Under the pieces are notes generated by a model. That model worked only from the letters and a program-made list of their open reading frames with translations. It did no database searches and was not told the origin of the DNA. Shown here in pieces: positions 31,752-42,637 of a stretch of DNA of 64,000 bases (position 1 is the first letter of the stretch; the number at the start of each line of letters is the position of its first letter). Origin of the DNA: Blepharisma stoltei (Eukaryota; Ciliophora; Heterotrichea; Heterotrichida; Blepharismidae); NCBI GenBank assembly GCA_914767885.1, contig CAJZBQ010000036.1:310001-374000 (forward strand), given 5' to 3'. The position numbers and the translations under genes were made by a program.

Positions 31752-33101
31752 TTATTTACTTGATGATACCTGCTTGCTATCATTTTTTGACTTATTTGAG
31801 TTTTCCACTCTATACCGTTGGAATTGACTAGCTTGCCGTTTAAGTTTTTCATACTCTTCAACAGCTTTTCTTGCTTTGATTTCTGCTTCTTTAAGTTTAT
31901 TATCAATTTTAATCTGAGCGTATTTTTTCCTTGCCTTTACTCCTCTCCACCAGCTTTGAATCATAATCGCAGCAGTTCTTTCTTGTGCTTTTATCATCAA
32001 TAAATTAATTTTCTTCTTTTTTGACGACATCACAGGCGTTAATCTTTCGCTTCTTTGGACTCTTTCGCTTAAATTTCTTGGTTTAAAAATTGAGACTTTG
32101 GTGTTTAGGTCAACTGTAAGGTTTTGCTTTTGGGTTATAATTTTTATGTTTCGTCTCTGGGAATTTATTGTGGAGTTTGGGCTGTTTTGTGATGAAGTAG
32201 AAGATCTTGTTGTATGCCCTGTATTAATGGCATCCTCATGGTGACTCCTATGTCGATTTTGCTGTATTTTAAGGTTTTTTCAACCTCTAGTCTCATCAAG
32301 GCTTGTGCTATTGAATGTTCGACTGCCTTCGTGAGATATTGCTCTCTGATATGCATTCCCAATTTGCACAACAGGCAATTTTTCACCTTTAGGTGGAGGC
32401 ACTGAGCTTCTTGGGTCTCTTCTTTTGACTTTTCCTGCTCTTTTTTCACTTTGGCTCTCTGATTTCATGTCGCCATTATTTTTCATTTTTTCAGTTAACT
32501 CAACAAAGCTCTTTTTCAGAGTCATTGTTAGCGAGTTTTTCAGTCCAAGATGGTCTTTACTTAATTCTCAGCCTCTTCTATAGCAATCTGCTGCATCAGG
32601 AAATTGCATTAAATACTCATACTCTGCTCCTACATTGTGATATGCTATAATCAGTGTGGAAATTAATCCAGGCTGTGAGTTATAGTTATTTTTTAAGAGG
32701 TACAATGATTTCAAAGCGTGCCGTAAAGCACGCTCATGCTCTCCTTCATTGGAGAGAATAGCACAAATATTCAAATGAGATCCAGCAATGTTGGCAAATT
32801 CATTTGGCAAGTTCTTTTCCATTTCTACTGCTTTGAAGAGATAATTTAAAGCTTCGCTGTGGTTTCCTGTTCTTTTAAAGAAACAGCCGAGATTATTATA
32901 GGTGATTGCTAATAATTTTTGTCTCGGTAAGGTGTCTTTTAAAGATTTTATGCTTGAAAAAGCTTGTTTTAAATAGTTCATTGAAGAGTCATAGTCTCCT
33001 TCTCTAAGATAATCCATAGCAATTTTATTGTAGTGCAAGATTTCATCTTCTGAGAGCCTGGATGTTCGCGAAAATGTTGACTCAGTTGATCTTTCAGTCA
33101 T
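31752..33101 (-). CDS. TPR and IQ-motif protein
   Basis: 449 residues. Residues ~20-180 are tetratricopeptide repeats (YNKIAMDYLREGDYDSSMNY, TYNNLGCFFKRTGNHSEALN, HNVGAEYEYLMQFPDAADCY). A long basic disordered linker follows. Near the C-terminus is an IQ calmodulin-binding motif (AAIMIQSWWRGVKARKKY) and a short charged helix. Two TGA codons are Trp (RRGWELS, TRGWKNL). TPR+IQ proteins in ciliates are often axonemal or basal-body proteins (inference). It lies 80 bases upstream of the UVRAG gene on the same strand. Confidence 0.85.
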
Positions 33102-33646
33102 TTTTCTAATCTACTTGCAAAATTAATTTTGTTTTAAAATAAACTTGTGAGCAATTGAAATATCAAATTATTATTTTGATAAATATAATGCTTAAAATAG
33201 TTTTAAACAGTTAAAGCAACTTCAAGTATTGAGTCTTTTTATTTGAATGACCTAATTTTATGTTACTTGGATGATTCAGAAGTAATTTATAAGCTTCCTC
33301 AGTTAATGATCTTTCAGCTGTAATGTGCGATCATTTAATAAAAATAATATCTTTTGAAGCTATCTACTAATATTTTATTCATTTTTAGAGTAAAAGTGTT
33401 AGCAGCACACCTTGCATAAAAAAATATTTATTACATTTATTATAATTTATAGAATAAGAAAATATATAAAATAAAATGAAGTGTAAAGCTTAATACTTTT
33501 AAAATATATAATTTTTAAAAATTAAAAAAATAAAAAAATAAATTAAAATTTTGATGTAAACCTCGAAAATTAAGAGATAAATTTTTGGGGGGCATGTTAG
33601 GATATTTTTGCAAGGCCAATAAAGAATAATAAACACTGTAAAGAAC
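33102..33646. other. AT-rich divergent spacer
   Basis: Between a leftward and a rightward gene, so presumably two promoters. No gene, IES ends or strong repeats were seen. Confidence 0.45.
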
Positions 33647-35074
33647 ATGATTCTAGAATCAAATACTTTAGAAAGAGCAAGCTCAAATAGCAATCATACT
33701 TATAAGATTCAAGATGATAATCCCGAATGCCTTGTTGTAAATTCCATAATTGAAGATCATTCAAATATTCCTGAAAGAAAAGAAAGCATAGAGATAAAGC
33801 ATGCTGTGAAAAAGTCTGCAACAAGGTCATTCTTTGATTCTTCTAACTCTCCCAATATAAAAATTTTTAATAATTGAATTTTATTTTTATTAAAAATTAT
33901 ATTTTAAAAACCAAAAAAAAATTAAAAAAAAAATTTCGATTTAAGCAGGGGGAGTAAGACTGGACCTATTAATTTGAACAATAATGAAACTTCAATGAGT
34001 GAATCAAAGATGAACTTAGATGAAATAAAGCACGCTGTGAAAAAATCGGCAACAAAAGTGCTTTTTGAAGATAATGATATAGAAAGAATTAGACGAAGAG
34101 CAAATAAAATAGAATTTGATAGCCAAAGCATTGGAACATCTCAAGAAACTGATTGCAGCAATTCAGATAACTATCTATCAGGCGCTAAAACTCACACTCT
34201 GAAATCTAAGAGTAGAAAAGTTGGTCAAAAAATAAATAGCTTTGAAAAGAGAGACTCTGCTATAAGCCCTCCAAACAAAAAACTAAAACTGTTAGGAGAA
34301 AACAATTTAGTTCAGAAACCAATTAATAGTAGTTCTGATAACTCTATTCATAAAGATCAAGGCACAAAAAAACGTAGTACAATCATTAAAGAAAACAGTG
34401 AATTAGAAAATTTGTCAGGTCAAAATCTTCAGCAAGAAAATCAATCTAATGAAGATAATGGAGAAGAAATTCTTACAGAAAGTACAAGAAATGAAGTTAT
34501 TGCCAAAATATTTCCAGATAGAAGTGGTAGAGATAGGTCATCTGGAGTACATAAAAAGCCGCTTAAAAGCAAGTCAAAATTTTCAAAATACCCAACCAGA
34601 CCCCATAAAATTGAACCTCCGAAACCTCCACAGGAAATTCCAATTGGAGATAGGATTTCAGCATGGAATCAATTAAAATCAGGATACTTGAATAGAAGGA
34701 AAATCGCAATCGCAAAATCAGAAAATAGTAAATCAGGAGATCAAATTAAAAGCGAAAGCACACAAGAGCCTCAATTGAGAATTTTCAATGAAGATATCCA
34801 AATAAAAATGCAAAATAATGAGCCAGGAACTCTAAATGACCTTTTTGGAAGACTCAAAGCATTTCTGAGAGATAAAGCTCAAACAAGCTTGAATTCCTAC
34901 ATATTGGATGGCAACGAAGATTTATTAATTTTATTTGGCAGGAGAGAAATTCCGTACGACGATTTATCAAATCTTGTGTTGAATAGTTCGTCAGTCTATG
35001 TAGAAGAGAATGATTGGAGAAAAAGGGCCAGTCTGGATAAAGATGGAAAAGAAAAGGAAGAAGCTGACAATTAA
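33647..35074 (+). CDS. Low-complexity nuclear-type protein with duplicated motif
   Basis: 438 residues after removal of a 111 bp IES. Rich in Ser/Asn/Lys/Glu with many basic runs. The motif EIKHAVKKSATRSFFDSS near residue 50 is repeated as EIKHAVKKSATKVLFEDN shortly after. The two copies lie on either side of the IES, so excision brings them together. A better conserved C-terminal block (TLNDLFGRLKAFLRDKAQTS) may fold. No known domain; the name is descriptive only. Confidence 0.75.
33844..33956 (+). mobile_element. MITE-type IES (111 bp), internally deleted
   Basis: Starts TAACTCTCCC and ends GGGGGAGTAAG, the family ends, with only a short A/T-rich interior. TA-to-TA removal joins FFDSS to KTGPINLNN in frame. 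Confidence 0.85.
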
Positions 35075-35260
35075 TTCGATCCTAGTAAAAAGTAATGCTA
35101 TCTTTTATTTCTATATAATTATGTATAAATATAAGCCAGAATTTATAATTCATTTACTTGATATTGAAGTATAATATTTTGCCTAAATGGATAATAATAA
35201 TTATTTGGGTCAAATTATTTTTAAAATAATTATTATTTTGTGTTGATCATTGTGTAAAAA

Positions 35261-36694
35261 TTAGTTTCTCGTTGTATCGTCTTCTCTCAGCTTCAATAAA
35301 AGCTGAAACGCTCTACTCGTACTGGCTGGAATTTCTTCTCTTGATTCAGTGTTCGTTCCTACGAAAGGAACAGGTAAGGGCAGATAATTTGTCACTCCTC
35401 TTGTTGTGTTATTTATTCTTTCCATCATCGCATGCGAAATTAATCCATCTGAATTCAAATTGATGGGCTGAGACTGTGAAAGCGCATCAAAACTCGCAGA
35501 TGATGGCTGCTGCTTACGAATTCATGGATGCTCTAAAGCTTCTTTAGCACTAATTCGTGTGCCTGGGTTAGGATCAGTCATTTTCAGTACTAAGTCTATC
35601 CCTGCTTTTGAGATATTTTTCCAGTGTTTTGGCTTGAAGTAAATTTTGCACTGTTTATTTTGCTGAAGCACGTCTTGCTGTGCGTTTCCAGCAAATGGGA
35701 CTCTCCCACATAAGATAATGTAGAGAATGACCCCAGCGCTAAAAACGTCAATCTTGGTCCCATAGGGCATATTTCTCAATATTTCAGGAGCTACGTATCC
35801 AGGTGACCCGCATTTCAAAAATCCATTGTTTTTTATTTCGCAGGCGAGCCCGAAGTCGACAAGTTTGATTTTTGTGTCATCTTCGCTGGACATCATTAGA
35901 ATATTTTCTGGTTTCAGATCTCTGTGAACAATTTTTAACTCATGCATATAGCTTAATGCCTCCAACAGATTTTTGATGAAACAGCATGCATTGTATTCTG
36001 AAAAGGTGACCTTCTTCAGCAGTCTTTGGAACAGATCTCCTCCTTTGACATAGTCTAATATCAAATTTACATGTTTTTCGCTTTCATAGACTCTGTGAAT
36101 TGCGACCAGGTTGGGATGATGTAGTTTTTTCATTATATTAATTTCATTGACGACTGCTGAGACCCCTCTAGTACTATTTAATAGTTTTTTCTTTGAAATC
36201 GATTTCAAAGCGAACTCTTCATAGTTATCTACATCTTGGACCAAATATACCTTTGCGTAATTCCCTTTGCCAATTTTTTTGATAATCACATAATCCTCTT
36301 CTATGTCTGATAAAATGCAAATTGAATTGAGGAAATTCAGCCACAAGTCTAGCTCTTTGTTTGTCTGTGCATAAAAATCGTAGAAAATACTTCCTTTGCC
36401 CAGCCTAAATCCAAATCTCTTTACTGCTCCTTTCTCCTCTGTAAATGGTTGAACAGTTTTGCACGCAATAAACGCGTATTTTTTGATTTGGTTGGATTTA
36501 GATAAAGCGTATAAAGAAGTAGTTGTGAGTACAAACTTTTTTGCCTTGAGGTAATTTTGATTTTTTAAAATTTCAAGCTCACCTTCAAAAACTGTGTGGT
36601 TTTGTAAATCAGAAATGTTTGAAAAATTGCATTCCTGTCAAAATTCCGAGCTTGGATTAGCTTGGCGATCAGCTTCTTCAAATACTGAAATCAT
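35261..36694 (-). CDS. PH-domain Ser/Thr protein kinase (CAMK-like)
   Basis: 477 residues, uninterrupted. The N-terminal ~115 residues form a PH-like domain (TVFEGELEILKNQNYLKAKK, GFRLGKGSIFYDFYA, then ELDLWLNFLNSI). The kinase domain (~125-385) has the Gly loop GKGNYAKVYLV, Lys in FALKSI, the catalytic loop HRDLKPEN, DFGLA and APE. The activation segment resembles CaM kinases (KCGSPGYVAPEILRNMPYG). All catalytic residues are present. The C-terminal ~80 residues are Ser-rich. PH-kinase fusions of this type occur in ciliates; the lipid ligand is unknown. TGA is Trp in EFWQEC. Confidence 0.9.
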
Positions 36695-37543
36695 ACTTGA
36701 CTTGTATAAAAAAAATGATTACTATACTGGCTAAATTATTTCTTAAAATTACAAATTAAAGTCAGGTTTAATGGGGAATTTGAACTAATAACAATCTTGA
36801 TGGTATATATTATTTATTAATCACATTTTTTGCTTCTTTACTAACTCGCTCATTTATTATTAAAACTGTTTGGATATAAATGGCTAAAAATAATTTGGGT
36901 TGATAAAATATCATTAATAAGGAGAGGTAAGCATGAAACATGTCAAAATTTAAATTCTGCACGTTTATTGATTGAAATGACCGAAAACTTAGATTTTAAA
37001 TTCTATTCATAAAAATAAATTAGATTTACCTGGAAAGTATCAGAGCGCCCAACTCTAACTCACAAACTTAAAATTATATATCTGTTACATTAAATTAAAA
37101 TAAATATAAAATATTCTATTATAACCCCAAGCGAGTTTTTTTTTCTTCCATTTAAGTTTTCAAAAGTTTGGAAGTTAAAAATATCTTCTTGTTTTAATCT
37201 AAAAAATGCAAATGCTTATTTTTTCAATAAATGATTTACTAGAAATTACACTAATTTAAAATTGTGTCAAAAAATTTTTGGATTCTCCTCCTGATTTTTT
37301 GACTGATTGACTTAATTTCATTATGAATATCTATTGCTACTATGTATTGCATCGCAGAGTATCTATCAAATTAGGCATCTCTTTATTCTATCCTTATATA
37401 ATGTAGCTTTATATTTCAATCATTTTATGATCTTAGAGCATAGTCAGAATAAATTATTATTAAATAAGCATAACAGTGAGACCTAAACCTTAAATTTTTC
37501 GGTAAGTCATATTTATTAAAAAAAACCTGTGAATATTTCACAA
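36695..37543. other. AT-rich divergent spacer
   Basis: About 850 bases between a leftward kinase and a rightward receptor. I see no open frame, GC island, terminal repeats or RNA gene. Confidence 0.45.
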
Positions 37544-38504
37544 ATGGGATTAACAGAGAACCAAAATGAAATTCTATTCATAATCTACGCATCAATATCA
37601 GCATTGAGCTTAGCTGGCTCAATCTTTATATGCATTGTCTATTTGAGCTTCAAAGACCTTCAGATTTTTCAATTCAAGTTAGTCACCTACTTAGCATTAG
37701 TAGATGCAGGTACATCTCTTTCGTTCTTTTTGCCAAGTTATCTTGATGATATCATATGCCAAGCTCAAGCATTCCTGATTTCATTCTTTACACTTTCAGG
37801 AGTCCTTTGAACTTCTGCAATAGCTCATGCCCTCTATAAATCTGCAATTCGAGAATATAAAGATATACCTTATTATATGGTTCCTATTTTTTGAAATTCT
37901 AGCATAAATAACTTTAATTCAATATAAATTGTATATCAGCATTTACCACAAGCCTTACATTCTGTATGCTTGCGGGCTTGCCTTGCTAGCTTCTATAGCT
38001 CCTTTTATTACTGAAAGTTATGGCAATGCCGACAGCTGATGCTGGGTCAGAACCGATAAAGACCGTGCTCAAGAAACGATCCTCCGACTATTGATATATT
38101 ATATTCCCCTCTGACTAGTCATTCCTTTTAACCTTATAGTCTACCTTAAAGTCATTGTAAAAATAAACCGAGAAATCTCAAACATAAACGAAGAAGAATT
38201 TACTAGAAGGCAGCTTATAAGGAAACTCTTATTATACCCACTCATTCTCATTATTTGTCAAACTCCTGTCACAATCAACAGGATCCATGATTATTTTGAC
38301 GACGATCCAGAATTCGCTTTAGTCCTGATATCAGGGGTCGGAATTTGTATCAATGGGTTGCTTAATGCGATTATATACGGATGCACAGAAAGCGTGAAGC
38401 TAGCTGTAGCCAGTTGGTGGAGAGGCAATGGCAAAACCAGGTCGACCAGAGTTAGTTTTCTTTCTGACGAAAGCAATAAGATGGACGAACTTAATACATT
38501 TTAA
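37544..38504 (+). CDS. Seven-transmembrane receptor, cAMP-receptor-like
   Basis: 297 residues after a 67 bp IES is removed. Seven hydrophobic spans can be placed. The motif SYGNADSWCWVRTD before TM5, with Cys and Trp, is typical of the Dictyostelium cAMP-receptor/secretin-like group. It is followed by RLLIYYIPLWLVIPFNLIVY and, in the last span, GICINGLLNAIIYGCTE. The tail is short, basic and Ser-rich. At least four TGA codons are Trp, several inside membrane spans. Start at ATG 37544 gives a short extracellular N-terminus. Confidence 0.86.
37856..37924 (+). mobile_element. Short IES (67 bp)
   Basis: AATATAAA is repeated at both ends. Removal joins SAIREYK to LYISIYHKPY between TM3 and TM4 and corrects a frame break (67 is not a multiple of 3). 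One of the shortest IESs in the window. Confidence 0.82.
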
Positions 38505-38537
38505 CTGAGATTTTAGAAACTTATAAGGCAACGCCTT

Positions 38538-40743
38538 TTATTCTTTATGCTTAAGCTCCATTTCTCTCTGCTGTTCAAGTCTCATCACGTATTTCATGAC
38601 CTTCCCTGACACCGTTAATGGGAATGAATCGACTATCTTAATGATTTTCGGGACTTTATATTTAGCGATTTTCCCTCTGCAAAACTGAGCGAGGCTCTCG
38701 TGATTAAGAGGGGTCTTGTCTGGCTTCATTTTGATCCAGGCGCACACTTGTTCTCCGTATCTCTCATCAGGAATTCCAATAACAGCTACATCTTCAATGT
38801 CTGGGTGGGTTTGCAAGAAATTCTCGAGCTCAGCTGGATAAATATTTTCGCCTCCCCATATAATCATATCTTTGCTTCTTCCAACGATTTTAAAAATAGG
38901 CCATCATGGCCGGGAACCCTTACCAGGCATTTGGGGCAACAGAGGAAAAGAAAAAACCAGAATTCTGGGTCACCAAAAAATAAAAAAACGGTGGCCCCGA
39001 AGGGCCACGGAGTTGCGATGGCAGATTTTGCGGGGTGTGGGCTTGGGCTGACCAGCCTCCCCTCGACCCACAGACGAAAGACCAACGGCGCAATACCAAG
39101 CAGGCACTTCTGGAGGAGCATTAGGCTGCCTGTAAATGGCGGAGGTAGTTCCAGAAGGAGGCTGTGGACGATCCCCTCATACCCTGAGCACTACCAGGGG
39201 TTAAGAGAGTCCATTGGCGCAATTTTTGGTCCAGAAGGTTCGGGTGAGTCTCCCGAAAGATGTCGACGTCACCATTTTTGATGACGTCGACAGAAAAGGG
39301 CGTTAGGTGGCTTTAGTGATTGGCGCACATGAAGCGTGAAGCTGAAGCTCGACTGGCTAGGGGCTGAAATAATCCCTGTTAATCCCCTCTAATATAACTC
39401 TCTCTCTCTCCAACGATTTTCACAAACCCGTGCTCGTCCATGGATGCTTGATCTCCTGTATGCATCCATCCGTCAGCGTCGATAGCTTCATTTGTAGCTT
39501 TTTGGTCTCCCCAGTAGTATTTCATGACGAAATAGCCTCTTGTGCACAATTCACCGACTTCTCCTCTTTCGACAATTTGCCCGCTACTGTCAATAATTTT
39601 TGCTTCACCATGTGGGTGGACTTCTCCTACTGTTGAAATTCTTTTTTCGAAATCTGCATTTGGATGAAGCTGGAAAGAAACTGGGCTGGTTTCAGTCATT
39701 CCGTAGCAGTTCGTGATGTTTGGGACGTGCAACTGGTCAACCATTTTCTTCATCAGCTCTGCAGTGCAGACTGATCCTGCGACAACGCCAGTTCTTAGTG
39801 AGTCAATATGCCGTTTCTTCCTTTCTTGCTCTTTTAAATAGGCAATAAACATGGTTGGGACACCATAAATTGAAGTGATTTTTTCGTTTTCGACAGCATC
39901 CATACTTGCGACCGGGTTGAACATTGCATCAGGATATACCATAGTCGCCCCGTGGGAAATGCAGGCAAGGTTTCCAATAACCATACCAAAGCAATGATAA
40001 AGTGGCACTGAAATGCAGACTTTATCGTGGTGAGTGTATTTTAAGACTTCTCCACAATAAAAGCCATTATTTAGCACATTATGATGAGATAAAGTGGCTG
40101 CTTTGGGCTTTCCAGTAGTTCCAGAGGTAAATTGTATATTGTAAGGGTCTTCAAAATTAATATTTTGGGTTCTAGTTAAATATTCATCACTTCTAAGATT
40201 GTCGAGTTCTTCAAGCTTCATCATACCCTTATGGTTCTTATTATCAGTCAAAATGACTCGTCTTAAGTGAGGCAATCTGGCTGAATTGAGCTCTCCTATT
40301 TTTGAATCGTGGATTTCAGGCGCAAGTGCTTCAATCATCCCGATGTAGTTGTTATGCCTGTTGTGGGATGGCATGATTAGAGTATCTACCTGAACTTTAT
40401 TCAATGCGTACTCTAGTTCCGTTTCCTGGGAAGAAGGGTTGACATTTACAAGAATTAGGTCGGCCATTGCTGCTGCACACATAGTTAGAGTCCAGTCTTT
40501 ACAGTTTGGAGCAAATATTCCTATTCTTGATTGTTTTGGGAGACCAAGGGCAACAAGACCTTCTGCCATGGATTCTGCTCGATCAAGCAGTTCTTTATAA
40601 GTCCATCTAGCCTTTTCGGCAACACTTACGATGGCATCTTCTTTTGGATGCTTGTGAGCTGTTTCTCTCAGCATCGCTCCTACAGTTTTTCCTAGTAAAC
40701 CTTTGCCACCGGCAGAGACATAGCTTAAATGCTTAACTCTCAT
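38538..40743 (-). CDS. Acyl-CoA synthetase (ACSF2-like AMP-forming ligase)
   Basis: 558 residues after removal of a 529 bp insertion. AMP-binding signature QFTSGTTGKPKAATLSHHN, the A5 motif (YGMTETSP), A7 (HTGDQASMDEHGFVKIVGR), A8 hinge (RSKDMIIWGGENIYPAE) and the catalytic Lys in the final motif (LTVSGKVMKYVM). Closest to medium-chain ACSF2-type ligases that activate fatty acids with ATP and CoA. No clear targeting peptide; an upstream in-frame GTG was ignored. The insertion falls inside the A7-A8 junction (KIVGRSKD), one of the most conserved parts, and rejoins exactly. Confidence 0.93.
38880..39420 (+). mobile_element. Retroposon-like IES (529 bp) with 12 bp non-TA repeat
   Basis: TCCAACGATTTT at 38880-38891 and 39409-39420. 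The repeat contains no TA. A CT-rich tail (ACTCTCTCTCTC) precedes the right copy. The body is GC-rich without host-like coding bias, although open frames occur by chance. Excision leaving one repeat restores the enzyme. Confidence 0.85.
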
Positions 40744-40980
40744 ATTTATAGCCACAATATACCAGAGTCAATTATTTAAAATAAAATGTATGCTTCTAAA
40801 AAATAGTGGATAGAATTGTTCAGAGAAGATATAATGGCATATATCATTTTGACACCTAATGATAACGGTTAAAAAACCTATAAACACATTTTATTAAAAA
40901 TAATAATTATTCAACAATTTAAAAGTAAATTGAATAAGTTTGAATGAGAAAGACGATGACTAGAATGCAGCTTATTTATA

Positions 40981-41255
40981 CTGCTTTCAAAAGCAATATA
41001 AAATGGCAGTTAGGGGTAAGACTAAGGTCTTATATCAGAGCTCAGTGAAAGGGACTCTGCGATCCTTGAGAGACTTAGCGTGGGAAAGAGATGTCCTGCA
41101 CTGAGGCTGGTGTGATAGAGAGTCGTAAGAGGCTTGGGGAAATAAACAGGTCGAGGTTAGGCTGACCTTAACTATCATTAATCAGCAAAATTGAGGTCAA
41201 GAAACAGGACTTATACAAGCATATTATTAGCATTAGCATATGCTGCTTTGAAAAG
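40981..41255 (+). mobile_element. Intergenic retroposon-like element (~262 bp)
   Basis: CTGCTTTCAAAAG (40981-40993) and CTGCTTTGAAAAG (41243-41255) flank a GC-richer non-coding tract ending in ATTATTAGCATTAGCATATG, a short tandem tail as in the other elements. It lies in the 560-base spacer between the acyl-CoA synthetase and a small membrane protein. The rest of the spacer is plain AT-rich DNA. Confidence 0.65.
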
Positions 41256-41302
41256 TTTGATAAGCTTAAAATATAGAGTCAATCCATTGAGTGGCTTTTT
41301 AA

Positions 41303-41524
41303 TTATTTGATCCATGCATAGATTGTTGCAGCTAGCGTGCATCCTAATAGGCCGACTACGAGTAAGATACAAAAATAATGAATAAAATTTAATTTTGTCG
41401 GGATTTCGAAATCTTCATCAGTGTCCGAATCTGTTTGATCTTCTTTATCTATCAATAGTACTCTTATTTTATCATTATTTCTATTTGATAGCATCTGTTC
41501 TGTTCCACTTTCTTCATTTGACAT
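41303..41524 (-). CDS. Small tail-anchored membrane protein
   Basis: 73 residues. The N-terminal half is acidic and hydrophilic (DKEDQTDSDTDEDFEIP). A single C-terminal hydrophobic helix (FCILLVVGLLGCTLAATIYA) is followed only by WIK. That is the layout of a tail-anchored protein, such as a SNARE regulator or ER anchor, but no family is recognised. Confidence 0.65.
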   Translation of the reverse strand: MSNEESGTEQMLSNRNNDKIRVLLIDKEDQTDSDTDEDFEIPTKLNFIHYFCILLVVGLLGCTLAATIYAWIK

Positions 41525-41567
41525 TATTTTCTGATATTTATAAATTCTTTTGATTTTCTATTATATA

Positions 41568-41953
41568 ATAACTTACCACCATGGCGAGCAAAATTTTTTT
41601 ACTTTCAATTTTTTAAATCTCGTAGTAAATGCCTTTTTAAAATAATTCAAATTTTCAAAAACTGCGAAATTAATGTTTATAGCTCAGGCTGTTTGAATCG
41701 CCTGAGCTGAAGGCTTCCACCTCAACCTGTGGGTTGAAAAATAAAAAATATAGTGACACTTGCCCAATTTATAGGGTTGACCCAGAAATGTGTGGCCCAG
41801 GACATTCAAAAGGAGAATAAAAATTATCTAGTTTTTCATTATAAATAATTTTTAAAAAAATAATTTTATATTGAAAAATATTCTGCATGCGAAAGGAGGT
41901 TAGTTTTTGACCAATGATTAGGGATTTTTCGAATGATTTTTCATGGAGGATAG
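41568..41953 (-). mobile_element. Intergenic MITE (~385 bp), reverse orientation
   Basis: Left TAACTTACCACCATGGCGAGCAAAATTTTTTT. Right TTTTTCATGGAGGATAGTAAG, with GATTAGGGATTTTTCGAATGATTT, the family ends in reverse. It contains a small hairpin (AGCTCAGGC...GCCTGAGCT at ~41690) and a GC-rich tract to ~41820. The remaining spacer to 42352 is AT-rich; an open frame at 41914-42168 overlaps the MITE end and looks spurious. Confidence 0.6.
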
Positions 41954-42352
41954 TAAGTAATTCAAAAATTATTATTAATTGCCTTTCTTTAAATCTTATA
42001 CCTAATTATAAAATAACTTTTGCTAATACTAAAAATTATTCTGTTACTCCAGCAAGCAAAAAAATCATTAGAAAAATATATTTTCGAAAAATAGAGTTAA
42101 AATTTTACAAAACTAATTTTTTAAGTGAATGCTTGAAATTTAAAAAAAAAATTCAGATATTAACCTAACCTTATTGAGTGAGATAAAATTGAGTTATAGA
42201 TTAAAGAGCAATTTTATTCATTTCAGATTTTGATAGATCCTATTTCATAGCTTATAAAATATCCTTTCTAATTGCTCCTGCTTTATTTACGATTTTGAAT
42301 AGAATATCTTCTCAGCTTCCATTTATACGATTATAAAGAAATCGCCAAAAGA

Positions 42353-42616
42353 ATGAATAACCTAAAATACGCCAAAATTGTCCTCGGAGTGAGTGCAGTT
42401 ATTGCTGCATCAATCCCCATAAGTGTTTTGCTTGACCAAAAAAAATCAAGTGCGAACAGAAAAAAGAACATTTTGGTAGACAGAGAAAGAATGCGACAAA
42501 AACTCGAGAAAAATCCAAACCTAAAAATGAAAACTGAGTTAGAAATTCTGCCTATAAAGCCTGAAAATAATGATTTCATTCTAAGTCCACACATTGATCA
42601 TAGAAGTCACAAATAA
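42353..42616 (+). CDS. Small protein with N-terminal membrane anchor
   Basis: 87 residues: MNNLKYAKIVLGVSAVIAAS is a signal-anchor-like helix, then a basic, Lys/Arg-rich hydrophilic tail. Similar in size and layout to mitochondrial assembly factors with one N-terminal span, but no specific match. It converges with the FKBP-cyclophilin gene, with only ~20 bases between stops. Confidence 0.65.
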   Translation: MNNLKYAKIVLGVSAVIAASIPISVLLDQKKSSANRKKNILVDRERMRQKLEKNPNLKMKTELEILPIKPENNDFILSPHIDHRSHK

Positions 42617-42637
42617 TAAAATAATTTTAAACTTATT

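Noticed and set aside
38700-39281. 193-codon + strand open frame
   Set aside because: Runs from antisense of the acyl-CoA synthetase into the inserted element; no domain and no support.
41000-41210. GC island as a possible structured RNA gene
   Set aside because: Flanking 13 bp repeats and an ATTAGC tail fit an inserted element better, and I could not fold a convincing tRNA or snRNA.
40981-41255. tRNA-derived SINE with A and B boxes
   Set aside because: Only loose matches to pol III boxes; not enough to claim tRNA origin.
41914-42168. 84-codon + strand open frame
   Set aside because: Begins inside the MITE end and is AT-biased (Lys/Asn/Ile), as expected for random AT-rich DNA.
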